Source: Saccharothrix coeruleofusca (lineage in GTDB: Bacteria > Actinomycetota > Actinomycetes > Mycobacteriales > Pseudonocardiaceae). Taken from it: DNA of 35,416 nucleotides. The stretch lies in contig NZ_BMRG01000003.1 in NCBI RefSeq assembly GCF_014648515.1, positions 1 through 35,416 on the forward strand, given 5' to 3'. Below, in pieces: positions 7,564 to 15,568 of the stretch (positions within the stretch are counted from its first letter, which is position 1; the number at the start of each line of letters is the position of its first letter). Under the pieces are notes generated by a model, which saw nothing but the letters and a program-made list of their open reading frames with translations, had not been told where the DNA came from and searched no databases. The position numbers were made by a program, and so were the translations under genes.

Positions 7564-8694
7564 ATGACCGCCATCGATCCCACCGCCCACCTGTCCGATG
7601 AGCAGATCGAGCAGCTCGGCCGCGAGCTGGACGCGCTGCGCGACGAGGTGATCGCCAGCAGGGGCGAGCGCGACGCCGCCTACATCCGCAAGGTCATCTC
7701 GGTGCAGCGCAAGCTGGAGATGGGCAGCCGGGGCGTGCTGCTGTTCTCCCTGTTCCCGCCCGCCTGGCTGATCGGCACCGCGGGCCTGTCCGTGGCCAAG
7801 ATCCTGGAGAACATGGAGATCGGCCACAACATCCTGCACGGGCAGTGGGACTGGATGCGCGACCCGAAGATCCACTCCACGACCTGGGAGTGGGACCACG
7901 TCTCGCCCGCCGCGCAGTGGAAGCACTCCCACAACGAGCTGCACCACACCTACACCAACGTGATCGGCAAGGACAACGACCTCGGCTACGGCATCATGCG
8001 CGTCGACGAGGACCAGAAGTGGCACCCGTTCCACCTGGGCCAGCCGCTGTGGAACTTCATCAACGCCTGCTTCTTCGAGTACGGCATCGCCGCGTACGAC
8101 CTGGAGCTCGGCAAGAACCTGCACAAGAGCCGCCGCAAGAACCCCGAGTTCCGGGCGCGGGCCCGCGAGGTCGGCAAGAAGATCCGCAAGCAGGTCCTGA
8201 AGGACTACATCATCCACCCGCTGCTGTCCGGCCCCTCGTTCCTCACCACGCTCGGCGCGACGTTCACCGCGAACCTGGTCCGCAACCTGTGGAGCCACTC
8301 GGTGATCATGTGCGGCCACTTCCCCGAGGGCGTGCAGACCTTCGAGCGCCGCTCGATCGACGGCGAGACGCGCGGCCAGTGGTACCTGCGGCAGATGCTC
8401 GGCTCGGCCAACATCAGCGGCAGCAAGGCGATGCACATCATGACCGGCAACCTGTCGCACCAGATCGAGCACCACCTGTTCCCGGACCTGCCGAGCAACC
8501 GCTACGGCGAGATCGCGCCGAAGGTGCGGGAGCTGTTCGACCGCTACGGCCTGGAGTACGTCTCGGGATCGCTGCCCAAGCAGGTCTTCTCGGCGTGGCG
8601 CAAGGTCTTCCGGCTCTCGCTGCCGAACAAGTCGGTCAAGCCGAACAAGACGGTGAAGGTGCCCGGCCGTGCGAAGGAGCGCGTCGCGGCCTGA
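7564..8694 (+). CDS. DesA3-like membrane fatty acyl-CoA desaturase
   Basis: A 376-residue integral membrane di-iron desaturase that introduces a cis double bond into fatty acyl chains, using electrons from the reductase encoded just upstream. The three histidine boxes that hold the iron are present: HNILH (88-92), HSHNELHH (121-128) and HQIEHH (299-304, followed by LFPDLPSNRY). Hydrophobic segments lie near residues 58-78 and around 225-245. The C-terminal tail is Lys/Arg-rich. Start ATG has AGGAG nine bases upstream. Similarity to the mycobacterial DesA3 subgroup is clear; positional specificity (delta-9) is inferred from that group. Confidence 0.92.
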   Translation: MTAIDPTAHLSDEQIEQLGRELDALRDEVIASRGERDAAYIRKVISVQRKLEMGSRGVLLFSLFPPAWLIGTAGLSVAKILENMEIGHNILHGQWDWMRDPKIHSTTWEWDHVSPAAQWKHSHNELHHTYTNVIGKDNDLGYGIMRVDEDQKWHPFHLGQPLWNFINACFFEYGIAAYDLELGKNLHKSRRKNPEFRARAREVGKKIRKQVLKDYIIHPLLSGPSFLTTLGATFTANLVRNLWSHSVIMCGHFPEGVQTFERRSIDGETRGQWYLRQMLGSANISGSKAMHIMTGNLSHQIEHHLFPDLPSNRYGEIAPKVRELFDRYGLEYVSGSLPKQVFSAWRKVFRLSLPNKSVKPNKTVKVPGRAKERVAA

Positions 8695-8740
8695 CCGGGT
8701 GTTGTGCACGCCGGTCTCCCACAGCGACGCGGATGCGAGA

Positions 8741-8779
8741 ACGGGCACCCGTCCCCCGCACGGGAGGATGGGTGCCCGT
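8741..8779. terminator. Bidirectional terminator after the desaturase
   Basis: ACGGGCACCC (8741-8750) pairs perfectly with GGGTGCCCGT (8770-8779). A further TCCC/GGGA stem forms inside. It sits between the convergent stops of the desaturase (8694) and the CHAP protein (8797). Confidence 0.6.
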
Positions 8780-8796
8780 CGTGCCCGCCGATGCGA

Positions 8797-10194
8797 TCAG
8801 GCGATCGTCTCGACGTGCAGTTCACCATTGGGCATACCGGTGCTCGCGACCTGGATGATGCGGCCGCCGCCGTCGGCGACGTTCGGGCCCTGCCAGTCGC
8901 CTGCGGCGAAGCGGACGTTGTGGAAGACCTTGCCTCCGGTCAGCGTGATCAGGTGCACGTCGCCGTTGGGCGTCGCACCCGTCGTGATCTGCGCGACGGT
9001 GCCACCGCCGTCGGCGACGCGAGCGCCCTGCCACTCACCGCTGCCGTGGCGGACGTTGTGGAAGACGTTGCCGCCGGCCAGCGTGAACAGGTGCACCTCG
9101 CCGGCGGGCGTGCCCGATGCCGCGATGTCGCCCACGCTCCCGCCGCCGTCGGCGACGTTCGGGCCCTGCCAGTCGCCTGCGGCGAAGCGGACGTTGTGGA
9201 AGACCCTGCCTCCGGAAAGGGTGAACAGGTGCACGTCGCCGTTGGGCGTCGCGGTGGCCGCGATGTCGGAGACGGTGCCGCCGTTGTCGGCGATGTTCGC
9301 GCCCTGCCACGAGCCGTCCGCGCGGCGGAGGTTGTGGAAGACGTTGCCGCCGGCCAGCGTGAACAGGTGCACCTCGCGCCCGGTCGCCGTCGTCGCCAAG
9401 CGGGAGACGGTGCCGCCGTTGTCGGCGATGTTCGCGCCCTGCCACGAACCGTCCGCGCGGCGGAGGTTGTGGAAGACGTTGCCGCCCGCGAGCGTGAACA
9501 TGTGCATGTCGCCTGCCGCCTCGCCGGTGACGGCGACTTCGCTGACCCTGCCGCCGTCGGCGACGCGAGGGCCCTGCCACGTGCCGTTGGCGTGACGGAT
9601 GTTGTCGAACACGTTTCCGGTCGCGGCTGTGAGACCGCGCGGGCTGACGTACCCGTCCAGCCGCTGGCCGGTCGCGGTGGAACCGACGGCGGACGAGATG
9701 TCGTGGTAGTACGAAACCTTGTTGGTGGCGGCGCTGCCGCTGCCCTGGTTGCCGCCGATCGTGGTGATCCTGCCGGGCCTGACGGCGACGACGAGGGCGA
9801 CGTGGTCCGCGTAACCGTTGCCGTTGTAGTTGAACAGCACGGCGTCGCCGACCTCCGGAGTGGTCTCGATCGGGCCGTACTTGCCGAAGGAACCGGCGGC
9901 GGCGGTCAGGCCGCGCACGTCCGCGCCCGCCTCGTTCCACACCCACTTGGCGAAGTCGGCGCACCACGCTTCGGGAGCGCCGCTCGCTCCGGTGCAACTG
10001 GTGTAGTAGCCCATCCCGCCCCTGGAGTTGGTGGTACAGGGGCCCTTGCCCACGTTCTCGGCGGCGATGGTCGCGATGTCGGTCGCGGTGCCCGCCAGCG
10101 CGGCCGGGGCGCCGCCGACGAACAGGCCGGTCAGTGCGATGGCCGTGGCCGCGAGTGACGTCGCGATCCGGCGCAGGGTCGTGCGCTGTGACAT
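8797..10194 (-). CDS. Secreted CHAP-domain protein with six-repeat propeller
   Basis: A 465-residue exported protein. ATG 10192-10194 is chosen because it directly precedes a good Sec signal peptide (MSQRTTLRRIATSL, hydrophobic core, cleavage near APAALAG); the frame is open to 10239. Residues ~35-175 form a CHAP cysteine amidase/peptidase domain: nucleophile Cys78 in EAWCADFAKW, His131 in YADHVALVV, and Asn149 in IGGNQ. From residue 195 to the end are six copies of a ~46-residue repeat (V-F-H-N-x-R ... W-Q-G-x-x-x-A-D ... H-L-F-T-L), the size of one six-bladed lectin-like propeller. The protein probably cuts peptidoglycan while the propeller binds a glycan. It is second in an operon 41 bases behind a lysozyme-like gene with the same tail. 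Confidence 0.85.
   Translation of the reverse strand: MSQRTTLRRIATSLAATAIALTGLFVGGAPAALAGTATDIATIAAENVGKGPCTTNSRGGMGYYTSCTGASGAPEAWCADFAKWVWNEAGADVRGLTAAAGSFGKYGPIETTPEVGDAVLFNYNGNGYADHVALVVAVRPGRITTIGGNQGSGSAATNKVSYYHDISSAVGSTATGQRLDGYVSPRGLTAATGNVFDNIRHANGTWQGPRVADGGRVSEVAVTGEAAGDMHMFTLAGGNVFHNLRRADGSWQGANIADNGGTVSRLATTATGREVHLFTLAGGNVFHNLRRADGSWQGANIADNGGTVSDIAATATPNGDVHLFTLSGGRVFHNVRFAAGDWQGPNVADGGGSVGDIAASGTPAGEVHLFTLAGGNVFHNVRHGSGEWQGARVADGGGTVAQITTGATPNGDVHLITLTGGKVFHNVRFAAGDWQGPNVADGGGRIIQVASTGMPNGELHVETIA
8800..9612 (-). repeat. Six tandem ~46-codon propeller repeats (CHAP protein)
   Basis: Six repeat units read VFDNIRHANGTWQGP, then VFHNLRRADGSWQGA twice, VFHNVRFAAGDWQGP, VFHNVRHGSGEWQGA and VFHNVRFAAGDWQGP. 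Each is followed by an AD-G-G ... PNGDVHLFTL-type second half. DNA identity is high: a stretch of over 60 bases ending near 8929 recurs exactly 276 bases (two units) away near 9205. Confidence 0.9.
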
Positions 10195-10235
10195 GTCGGT
10201 GTCTTCTCTGCTCGAGTTCCAGCTGGGGACGCGGG

Positions 10236-11555
10236 TCACGCGATCGTTTCCACGTGCAGTTCGCCGTTGGGCATCCCGGTCGCGGCGAGCTGGAAGGCGC
10301 TGGTGCCGTTGTCGGTGAGGTTGGCGCCCTGCCAGGTGCCGTCGGCGCGGCGGAGGTTGTGGAACGTGCGCCCGGCGGAGAGCGTGAGCAGGTGCACTTC
10401 GCCGTTCGGGGTCGCGCCCGCGGCGATCTGCGTCACGCTGCCGCCGCCGTCGGCGACGTTCGGGCCCTGCCAGTCGCCCGTGGCGAAGCGGATGTTGTGG
10501 AAGACCCGGCCGCCGGTGAGGGTGAACAGGTGCACGTCACCGGTGGCGATGTTCGTGGTGGCGGAGATGCCGCTGACCGTGCCGCCGCCGTCGGCGACGC
10601 GTGCGCCCTGCCAGTCGCCCGTGGCGAAGCGGACGTTGTGGAAGACGTTGCCGCCAGCGAGCGTGAGCAGGTGCACGTCGCCGTTGGGGGTGGTGGTCGC
10701 CGAGAGCTTCGAGACGGTGCCGCCGCTGTCGGCGAGGTTCGCGCCCTGCCAACCGCCGTCCGCGCGGCGGACGTTGTGGAAGACGTTGCCGCCGGCGAGG
10801 GTGAACAGGTGCAGCTCACCGCTGGGCGTGACGGTGGCGGCGGTCTCGCGGACGGTGCCGCCGTTGTCGGCGACGCGGGCGCCCTGCCAGGTGCCGTCGG
10901 CGCGCCGGATGTTGTGGTAGACCGAGCCCCTCGACACCGTCAGCAGGTGCATGTCGCCGTTGGGCGCGCCCGCCACCGACTGCTGCGAGATCGACCCGCC
11001 GTCGGCGATGCCCCGGCCCTGCCAGGACCCGTCGGGGCGGCGGATGTTGTCGTAGACCTTGCCGGTGGAGACGTGGTCACGCGCCTCGGCCAGCAGTTGC
11101 CGCGCGTAGGCCTCGGCCTCCCGGTACCTGTCCGGGAACGCGGAGCGCTGCGTCGCCTGGGCGATCTGGTCCGCCGTGTACCCCGGATTTCTCGCTTCGT
11201 TGTCCCTGGCGACGGTGAAGAACATGGTCGCCGCATAACTCACGTCCCGGATCTGCTCGGCCGTGCCCCAGCCCATCGACGGCCGCTGCTGGAAGACACC
11301 GAGTGAGTCGCGGTCACCGCAGTCCAGGTTGTTCATGTGCGATTCGACCCAGCCGGTCTCGAACCCGGCGAGCATGACCTTGTCCGACACCCCGAGGCTG
11401 ACGCCCACCTGGTGCACCCGCGTCGTGACCGCGAGGTCACGCGGGGGTAGCGGGAAGGAGCACTCGGTCGCCGACGCCGAGGGGTGCACGACGGCGAGCG
11501 AGGCGCAGGCGGCGAGCACCGCGAGGCCTATTGTGGGCATGCGAAAACAGGACAT
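10236..11555 (-). CDS. Secreted lysozyme/transglycosylase-like protein with six-repeat propeller
   Basis: A 439-residue exported protein. A signal peptide covers residues 1-30 (cleavage near HPSASA). Residues ~38-160 are a lysozyme-like domain: VTTRVHQVGVSLGVSDKVML, then GWVESHMNNLDCGDRDSLGV and FQQRPSMGWGT. Glu71 of ES is in the position of the catalytic acid of soluble lytic transglycosylases. Residues 167-439 are six ~46-residue repeats nearly identical to those of the next gene, even sharing the final MPNGELHVETIA. The start has an AGGGGG ribosome site. It is the promoter-proximal gene of a two-gene operon. The activity (cleavage of the glycan strand) is a family inference; the repeats are plain in the sequence. 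Confidence 0.82.
   Translation of the reverse strand: MSCFRMPTIGLAVLAACASLAVVHPSASATECSFPLPPRDLAVTTRVHQVGVSLGVSDKVMLAGFETGWVESHMNNLDCGDRDSLGVFQQRPSMGWGTAEQIRDVSYAATMFFTVARDNEARNPGYTADQIAQATQRSAFPDRYREAEAYARQLLAEARDHVSTGKVYDNIRRPDGSWQGRGIADGGSISQQSVAGAPNGDMHLLTVSRGSVYHNIRRADGTWQGARVADNGGTVRETAATVTPSGELHLFTLAGGNVFHNVRRADGGWQGANLADSGGTVSKLSATTTPNGDVHLLTLAGGNVFHNVRFATGDWQGARVADGGGTVSGISATTNIATGDVHLFTLTGGRVFHNIRFATGDWQGPNVADGGGSVTQIAAGATPNGEVHLLTLSAGRTFHNLRRADGTWQGANLTDNGTSAFQLAATGMPNGELHVETIA
10239..11057 (-). repeat. Six tandem ~46-codon propeller repeats (lysozyme-like protein)
   Basis: Six units begin VYDNIRRPDGSWQG, VYHNIRRADGTWQG, VFHNVRRADGGWQG, VFHNVRFATGDWQG, VFHNIRFATGDWQG and TFHNLRRADGTWQG. 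They are homologous to the repeats at 8800-9612. Six units would close one propeller. Several units are closer to units in the neighbouring gene than to their own neighbours, consistent with duplication or gene conversion. Confidence 0.9.
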
Positions 11556-11761
11556 TCATTCCCCCTGCATTTTCTGCGCATTCTTCCGAGCCCGAAAACC
11601 GCCGAGTCGAAAAAGGCAGCACGGGTCGATCGGTCAACTGCGGAACGTGGCGGGCGTCAGCCGGTCGAGATCTCCACGAGAACGCCCCCCTGGTGATGGT
11701 CCGACCCAACCCCCGGTTGAGTACGCTGAGCAATCTAGCCGACCTGCGGGGGAGGCTGTCA

Positions 11762-11774
11762 AGTAAAGTTTACT
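11762..11774. promoter_or_regulatory. 13-bp palindromic operator before the XRE regulator
   Basis: AGTAAAGTTTACT is a perfect palindrome around a central G. It is AT-rich in GC-rich surroundings and lies 55 bases upstream of the regulator's GTG. XRE regulators paired with HExxH peptidases usually repress their own promoter, so this is a likely autoregulatory site. Confidence 0.5.
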
Positions 11775-11828
11775 GAACATGGCACCCAGGGCGCCACGAC
11801 CCCGAGGTGCCGTGGCGGGGAGGGAGTC

Positions 11829-12311
11829 GTGCCGGCTGCACAGGAGCGGCGCACCTTGGCGCGGGCGTTGTCCACGCTGATCGAGAAGAAGGCCCAGCGG
11901 GACGGGCCCGACAGCGTCGCGGACCAGGTCATCGGTGAGCACATCGGCAAGTCCCGCACCACGGTGTGGAAGCTGCGCACCGGCCAGGAGACCAACCCGA
12001 AGATCGAGACGCTGGAGGCGCTCGCGCGGTTCTTCGGCGTGCGCGTGAGCTACTTCCTCGACGAGGAGAGCGCGGCCGCCGCCGACGAGCAACTCGACTC
12101 GCTGCTGGCGGCGCGACGGTTGCAGCAGGTGGCCGAGCAGCACGGTGTGCGGGGTGTGAACGCCCGGCTCGGCAGCCTGTCCGCGAACAGCCTCGCGGCC
12201 GTCGCCCAGCTGATCGAGAAACTTGGCGAATCCGAGGAGCAGGGGCAAGAACCGCATGACCGAGCAACGCCGTTCCAGCCTGCGCAGCCTCCGCAAGCGG
12301 ATCGACCGTGA
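11829..12311 (+). CDS. XRE-family repressor of an XRE/peptidase switch
   Basis: A 160-residue protein with an HTH at residues ~10-75 (VADQVIGEHIGKSRTTVWKL, then TNPKIETLEALARFFGV). The VSYFLDEE boundary is typical of actinobacterial XRE regulators. A C-terminal helical region around residues 90-135 probably dimerises or meets the peptidase. GTG 11829 has GGAGGGAG just upstream. Its last 56 bases overlap the start of the metallopeptidase gene, so the two are translationally coupled. By analogy with ImmR/ImmA and DdrO/IrrE it is probably inactivated by the peptidase. The pairing is seen; the mechanism is inferred. Confidence 0.85.
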   Translation: MPAAQERRTLARALSTLIEKKAQRDGPDSVADQVIGEHIGKSRTTVWKLRTGQETNPKIETLEALARFFGVRVSYFLDEESAAAADEQLDSLLAARRLQQVAEQHGVRGVNARLGSLSANSLAAVAQLIEKLGESEEQGQEPHDRATPFQPAQPPQADRP

Positions 12312-12807
12312 GCTCGACGAGCTGGAGTGGCCGACCCCGTTCGACATCGGCGCCCTGCTCGACCGGATCGCGGCCCGACGCGGCAAGCCGATCTCGCTGT
12401 TCCCGGCGGAGCTGCCCGCCGACGGCCCCGGCGGGCTCGTCATCGAACGGCGCGACGACCTGGTGATCGTGTTCGACGACCGGCTGCCGATGCTGCAGCA
12501 GGAGCACATCATCATGCACGAGGTCGCCCACGTGCTCTTCGGGCACCGCGGCACCACGCTGGACGATCTCGGCTCAGCGGATGAGCTGTCCGAACTGGAC
12601 CCGGACGTGGTCGAATCAGCGCAGCGGTTCGCGCGCAGGCACGGCTACTCGCAATTAGAGGAGACCGAAGCCGAGGTCGCGGCGGCGTTGATGTGGCTGC
12701 GGATCGGTGCGTCGCGCAGCATGATCGCCCCCCGCGTGCGCCCGCCCGAGATCGCGGAGGCCGACGAACGCTTCCGCGCCGCTCTCACCACCGCGAGAAC
12801 CCGATGA
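12256..12807 (+). CDS. ImmA/IrrE-type metallopeptidase
   Basis: A 183-residue zinc peptidase with the HExxH motif at His88-Glu89...His92 (IIMHEVAHVLFGH). The following GTT and later Glu-rich helix (LEETEAEVAAALMWL) supply the third zinc ligand region. Members cleave or otherwise inactivate a partner XRE repressor after a stress or phage signal. ATG 12256 is preferred over an in-frame start at 12223. The gene overlaps the repressor gene by 56 bases and its stop overlaps the next ATG (ATGA), so all three genes form one transcript. Peptidase family is clear; the signal is unknown. Confidence 0.87.
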   Translation: MTEQRRSSLRSLRKRIDRELDELEWPTPFDIGALLDRIAARRGKPISLFPAELPADGPGGLVIERRDDLVIVFDDRLPMLQQEHIIMHEVAHVLFGHRGTTLDDLGSADELSELDPDVVESAQRFARRHGYSQLEETEAEVAAALMWLRIGASRSMIAPRVRPPEIAEADERFRAALTTARTR

Positions 12808-14036
12808 TCTCGCCGATCATGGTCGTGATGGCACTCGCCACGGCGCTGTCCCTGGGGTACCTGGTGCGGTCACTGGGCACCAGGCGAGCGAACCGCGCTC
12901 TGCGCGCGCTCTGCGGGGCGTCGCTGGCGATGTCGGCGTCCGTCGGGCTGGGCATGGTCACCGCGGGGGCCCACCTGGTCCACCCGATCGACCCGGTGAA
13001 GTGGTGGATCTCCGTGGTGCAGCACGGACTCACGATGAGCAGCCTCTACCTGGTGATGGCGTTCTTCCTGTTCTCGGTGCACCCGCTAGCGGAGGCGAAG
13101 CGGCTGGCCAAGCGGCACGGCGCGGTGCTGCTGGCCGCGATCGCGATCGCGGTGGCGTTCGCGTTCATGGCCGCGCCCGCCGACTACTCCGCGGGCTTCC
13201 TCGCGCTCTACGTCGACGCGCCGTTCTCGTCGCTCTACCTCGCCGTCTACGCGGCCTACCTCGGCACGATGGTCCTGACCGTCGGGCTGCTGTCCGCGCG
13301 GTGGGCCCGGCTGGCGAGCGATCCGTGGATCAGGCGGGGCATGGCTGTCGGTACCGCCGGGTGTGCGATCGGTGTCGTCTACAGCGTCATCAAAGTGACC
13401 TACCTGCTGCTGGCCCGCTTCGGCGTCAGGCCCCCGGTCGGGGAGATGACCCTGACCGGACCGGTGATCCTGGTGGCTGTGCCCCTCGGGTTCCTGGGCC
13501 TGACCGTGCCCGGCTGGGGGCCGAGGCTCACCGCGCTGATCCGGTGGGCGCGGCTGTACCGGGCGCACCACCAGCTGCACTCGTTGTGGGCGGCGCTCAC
13601 CGCGCGGTTCCCGCACGTGACGATGGACCTGGGCAGCACGGGGATCGGGTCGTGGTGGGACGACAAGTGGGCACCGCGCCCGCGCGAGATGGACCTCCGG
13701 CTGCACCTGCGGGTGGTCCAGATCTGGGACGCGCGCCGCGCGTTGACCGACTACTGCGACCCGGCCGAGTACGACCACGCGCTCGCGACTGCGGATCGCA
13801 CGGGGCTGAGCGGGGACCAGCGGGCGGCGTTCGCCGAGGCGGCGATGCTGACGTCCGCGCTGGAGCGGCACGAACGGGTCGAAGGCGCCGAGTCGTTCCA
13901 CCCGCGACTGGAGGTGGAGGCCGACCTGGCCCGCAACGTCGCCTGGTTGCGCGAGGTCTCGCGGTTCGTCGGAAAAGTCCGGCCAGCCGCGCTCAGCGCA
14001 CCTGTGGAGTCCCACAGCCGCCCGCCTGACCGCTGA
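12804..14036 (+). CDS. MAB_1171c-type polytopic membrane protein
   Basis: A 410-residue protein. The first ~245 residues hold about seven hydrophobic spans (starting MVVMALATALSLGYLV and ending near VILVAVPLGFLGLTVPGWG). A cytoplasmic C-terminal part follows, containing RLYRAHHQLHSLWAALT, MDLRLHLRVVQIWDARRALT and ERHERVEGAESFHPRLEVE. This arrangement matches the actinobacterial group annotated as MAB_1171c-like putative transporters with a DUF6545-type tail, often found beside XRE/IrrE-type pairs. ATGA overlap with the peptidase gene indicates co-translation. Transport has not been shown for the family; it may instead be a sensor. Confidence 0.75.
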   Translation: MISPIMVVMALATALSLGYLVRSLGTRRANRALRALCGASLAMSASVGLGMVTAGAHLVHPIDPVKWWISVVQHGLTMSSLYLVMAFFLFSVHPLAEAKRLAKRHGAVLLAAIAIAVAFAFMAAPADYSAGFLALYVDAPFSSLYLAVYAAYLGTMVLTVGLLSARWARLASDPWIRRGMAVGTAGCAIGVVYSVIKVTYLLLARFGVRPPVGEMTLTGPVILVAVPLGFLGLTVPGWGPRLTALIRWARLYRAHHQLHSLWAALTARFPHVTMDLGSTGIGSWWDDKWAPRPREMDLRLHLRVVQIWDARRALTDYCDPAEYDHALATADRTGLSGDQRAAFAEAAMLTSALERHERVEGAESFHPRLEVEADLARNVAWLREVSRFVGKVRPAALSAPVESHSRPPDR

Positions 14037-14438
14037 CTTGGCGGGTCGACGTCGTCCCCGAGCCGGTTGGCGGATTCCGCAGCGCCGGTGGTGCCCGTGA
14101 CCCGGCGCTACGCCGCTGAGACCTCCCTGCCGTCCGTGCGAAGTCGTCGCACAGTGGTCACTCCACCCGGACATCGGTACGAGAACCTCCGTGACGTGCG
14201 AAAAGGCTTACCGGTGATGAGCTTCGCGGCCATCGCGGTGACCCCCACCCCCCACCCCCGCGATCAGAGGCGGTGTTCGAGGTTGAACGCGGGTGGGGGA
14301 ACACGATGTCCTCGATCGTCTACCGGTGATCACGAGATGGGCGGCCGTTGCCGCACTGCGTCGGCGACAACGGCGTGATCCGCTCTCACGCCTGGGCCGA
14401 CAACACCCGATCACGGGTCACGCGCCCAGCTCAGCGCC
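14037..14438. other. Noncoding gap between convergent genes
   Basis: No convincing gene is visible here. The gap separates the convergent ends of the membrane-protein gene and the esterase gene. The only structure noticed is an imperfect G/C-rich hairpin: a C-rich run with one A around 14242-14262 pairs with CGCGGGTGGGGG at 14288-14299, enclosing GTTC/GAAC. It may act as a terminator. Confidence 0.4.
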
Positions 14439-15461
14439 TCACCGGGGAGCACGCCCCAGTTGACGGCGCAGCCACGCCGCTCGGGCAGCGATGGCGTCCT
14501 GCGAGAGCACGGCGTGAGGAACCACGACGTCGAACCCGTGGAACCCGCCGGGCCAAACGTGCAGTTCGACGTGGCAGCCCGCCTGCCACATGCGGCTCGC
14601 ATGGGCAACGTCCTCGTCCCGGAACGTTTCGGCCGACCCGACGTCGACGAACGTGGACGGCAGGCCGGAGAGGTCCGCGGCACGGGAAGGCGCGGCGTAC
14701 GCGGACACGTCCGGTCCTCCGCGCACGCTGTCGCCGAGGAGCGCGTTCCACCCGGTCTCGTTCGAGGAGCTGTCCCAGATGCCGAGGCCGCGCATCTGCT
14801 GGGCGGAGGGCGAGTCGTTGCGGTCGTCGAGCATCGGCGACAGGAGCAGTTGGGCCAGGACGGCCGGGCCGCTGCGGTCGCGCGCCATCAAAGTGACACC
14901 TGCCGCGAGGCCGCCGCCGGCGCTCATACCGCCGACAACGATGCGCTCGGGGTCGATGTTGAGGTCGTGGGCGTGCTCCGACACCCACACCAGGCCCGCG
15001 TAGCAGTCCTCGACCGGGCCAGGGTGGGGTGTCTCGGGTGCGAGCCGGTACTCGACCGAGACCACGGCCATGCCCATCGGTTCGGCCAAGTCCAGCATCT
15101 CGGCCAGGCCGAACCGGTTGTCTCCGGCGATCATGCCGCCGCCGTGGATGTAGTAGATCGCCGGAGTCGGGGTCGCCGCCTGCTTCGGGAGGCAGATCAG
15201 CAGCGAGATGTCCGGTTCCCCACCCGGCCCTGGCACCGCCCGCTCCTGCACGCTGTAGGCGCCACCGCGCGAGAGGATCTCGTCGGTCGGGGATTCCACC
15301 CCAGGGACGGGCTCGCGCATCTCATCGATGTTGTCCGAACGGTACGCATCGGGAGGGCGCAGGCTGGCCAGCATCTCGACGACGGGAGCGAGCTCTGGAT
15401 CGAAGGGGGGCGGCGGTCCGACCGGCTGGGGGGAGGACCGATCCGTGACGTGCGTAGTCAT
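14439..15461 (-). CDS. HSL-family alpha/beta hydrolase (esterase/lipase)
   Basis: A 340-residue cytosolic esterase of the hormone-sensitive-lipase type. The oxyanion-hole motif HGGG is at 106-109 and the nucleophile Ser180 is in GGMSAGGG. The acid is probably Glu278 in VGSAETFRDED, where many members have Asp, and His308 is in GGFHGF. It carries an N-terminal cap region. ATG 15461 has AAGGAGAG seven bases upstream. It is followed upstream on the same strand by an SDR gene and an NTF2-like gene, so a small catabolic or resistance operon is possible. Substrate unknown. Confidence 0.9.
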   Translation of the reverse strand: MTTHVTDRSSPQPVGPPPPFDPELAPVVEMLASLRPPDAYRSDNIDEMREPVPGVESPTDEILSRGGAYSVQERAVPGPGGEPDISLLICLPKQAATPTPAIYYIHGGGMIAGDNRFGLAEMLDLAEPMGMAVVSVEYRLAPETPHPGPVEDCYAGLVWVSEHAHDLNIDPERIVVGGMSAGGGLAAGVTLMARDRSGPAVLAQLLLSPMLDDRNDSPSAQQMRGLGIWDSSSNETGWNALLGDSVRGGPDVSAYAAPSRAADLSGLPSTFVDVGSAETFRDEDVAHASRMWQAGCHVELHVWPGGFHGFDVVVPHAVLSQDAIAARAAWLRRQLGRAPR

Positions 15462-15568
15462 ATGCTCTCCTTGCGGCGCGAGACTGGATGAGAGTTCTGC
15501 TCGTGCGGGAGGGGTTCGGCGGCCGGGCCGAACTGTTCGCGAGTGGCTGCTCGGAACCGGCTCCCGGC

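Noticed and set aside
8704-10158. Plus-strand frame rich in VVEDVAAGQREQVH-type repeats
   Set aside because: It is the reverse of the propeller repeats in the secreted CHAP protein; the periodicity is inherited from the true minus-strand gene.
8800-11057. Possible CRISPR array from regularly spaced repeats
   Set aside because: The repeats are codon-aligned parts of two coding sequences with no unique spacers; they encode protein repeats.
11829-12807. Classical toxin-antitoxin reading of the XRE/peptidase pair
   Set aside because: The second gene has a clear HExxH metallopeptidase motif and no RES, HicA, HipA or RelE features, so a repressor/peptidase switch explains it better.
14067-14378. 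103-codon plus-strand frame in the gap after the membrane protein gene
   Set aside because: No ribosome site, no recognisable domain, and irregular composition including a C-rich run; more likely noncoding.
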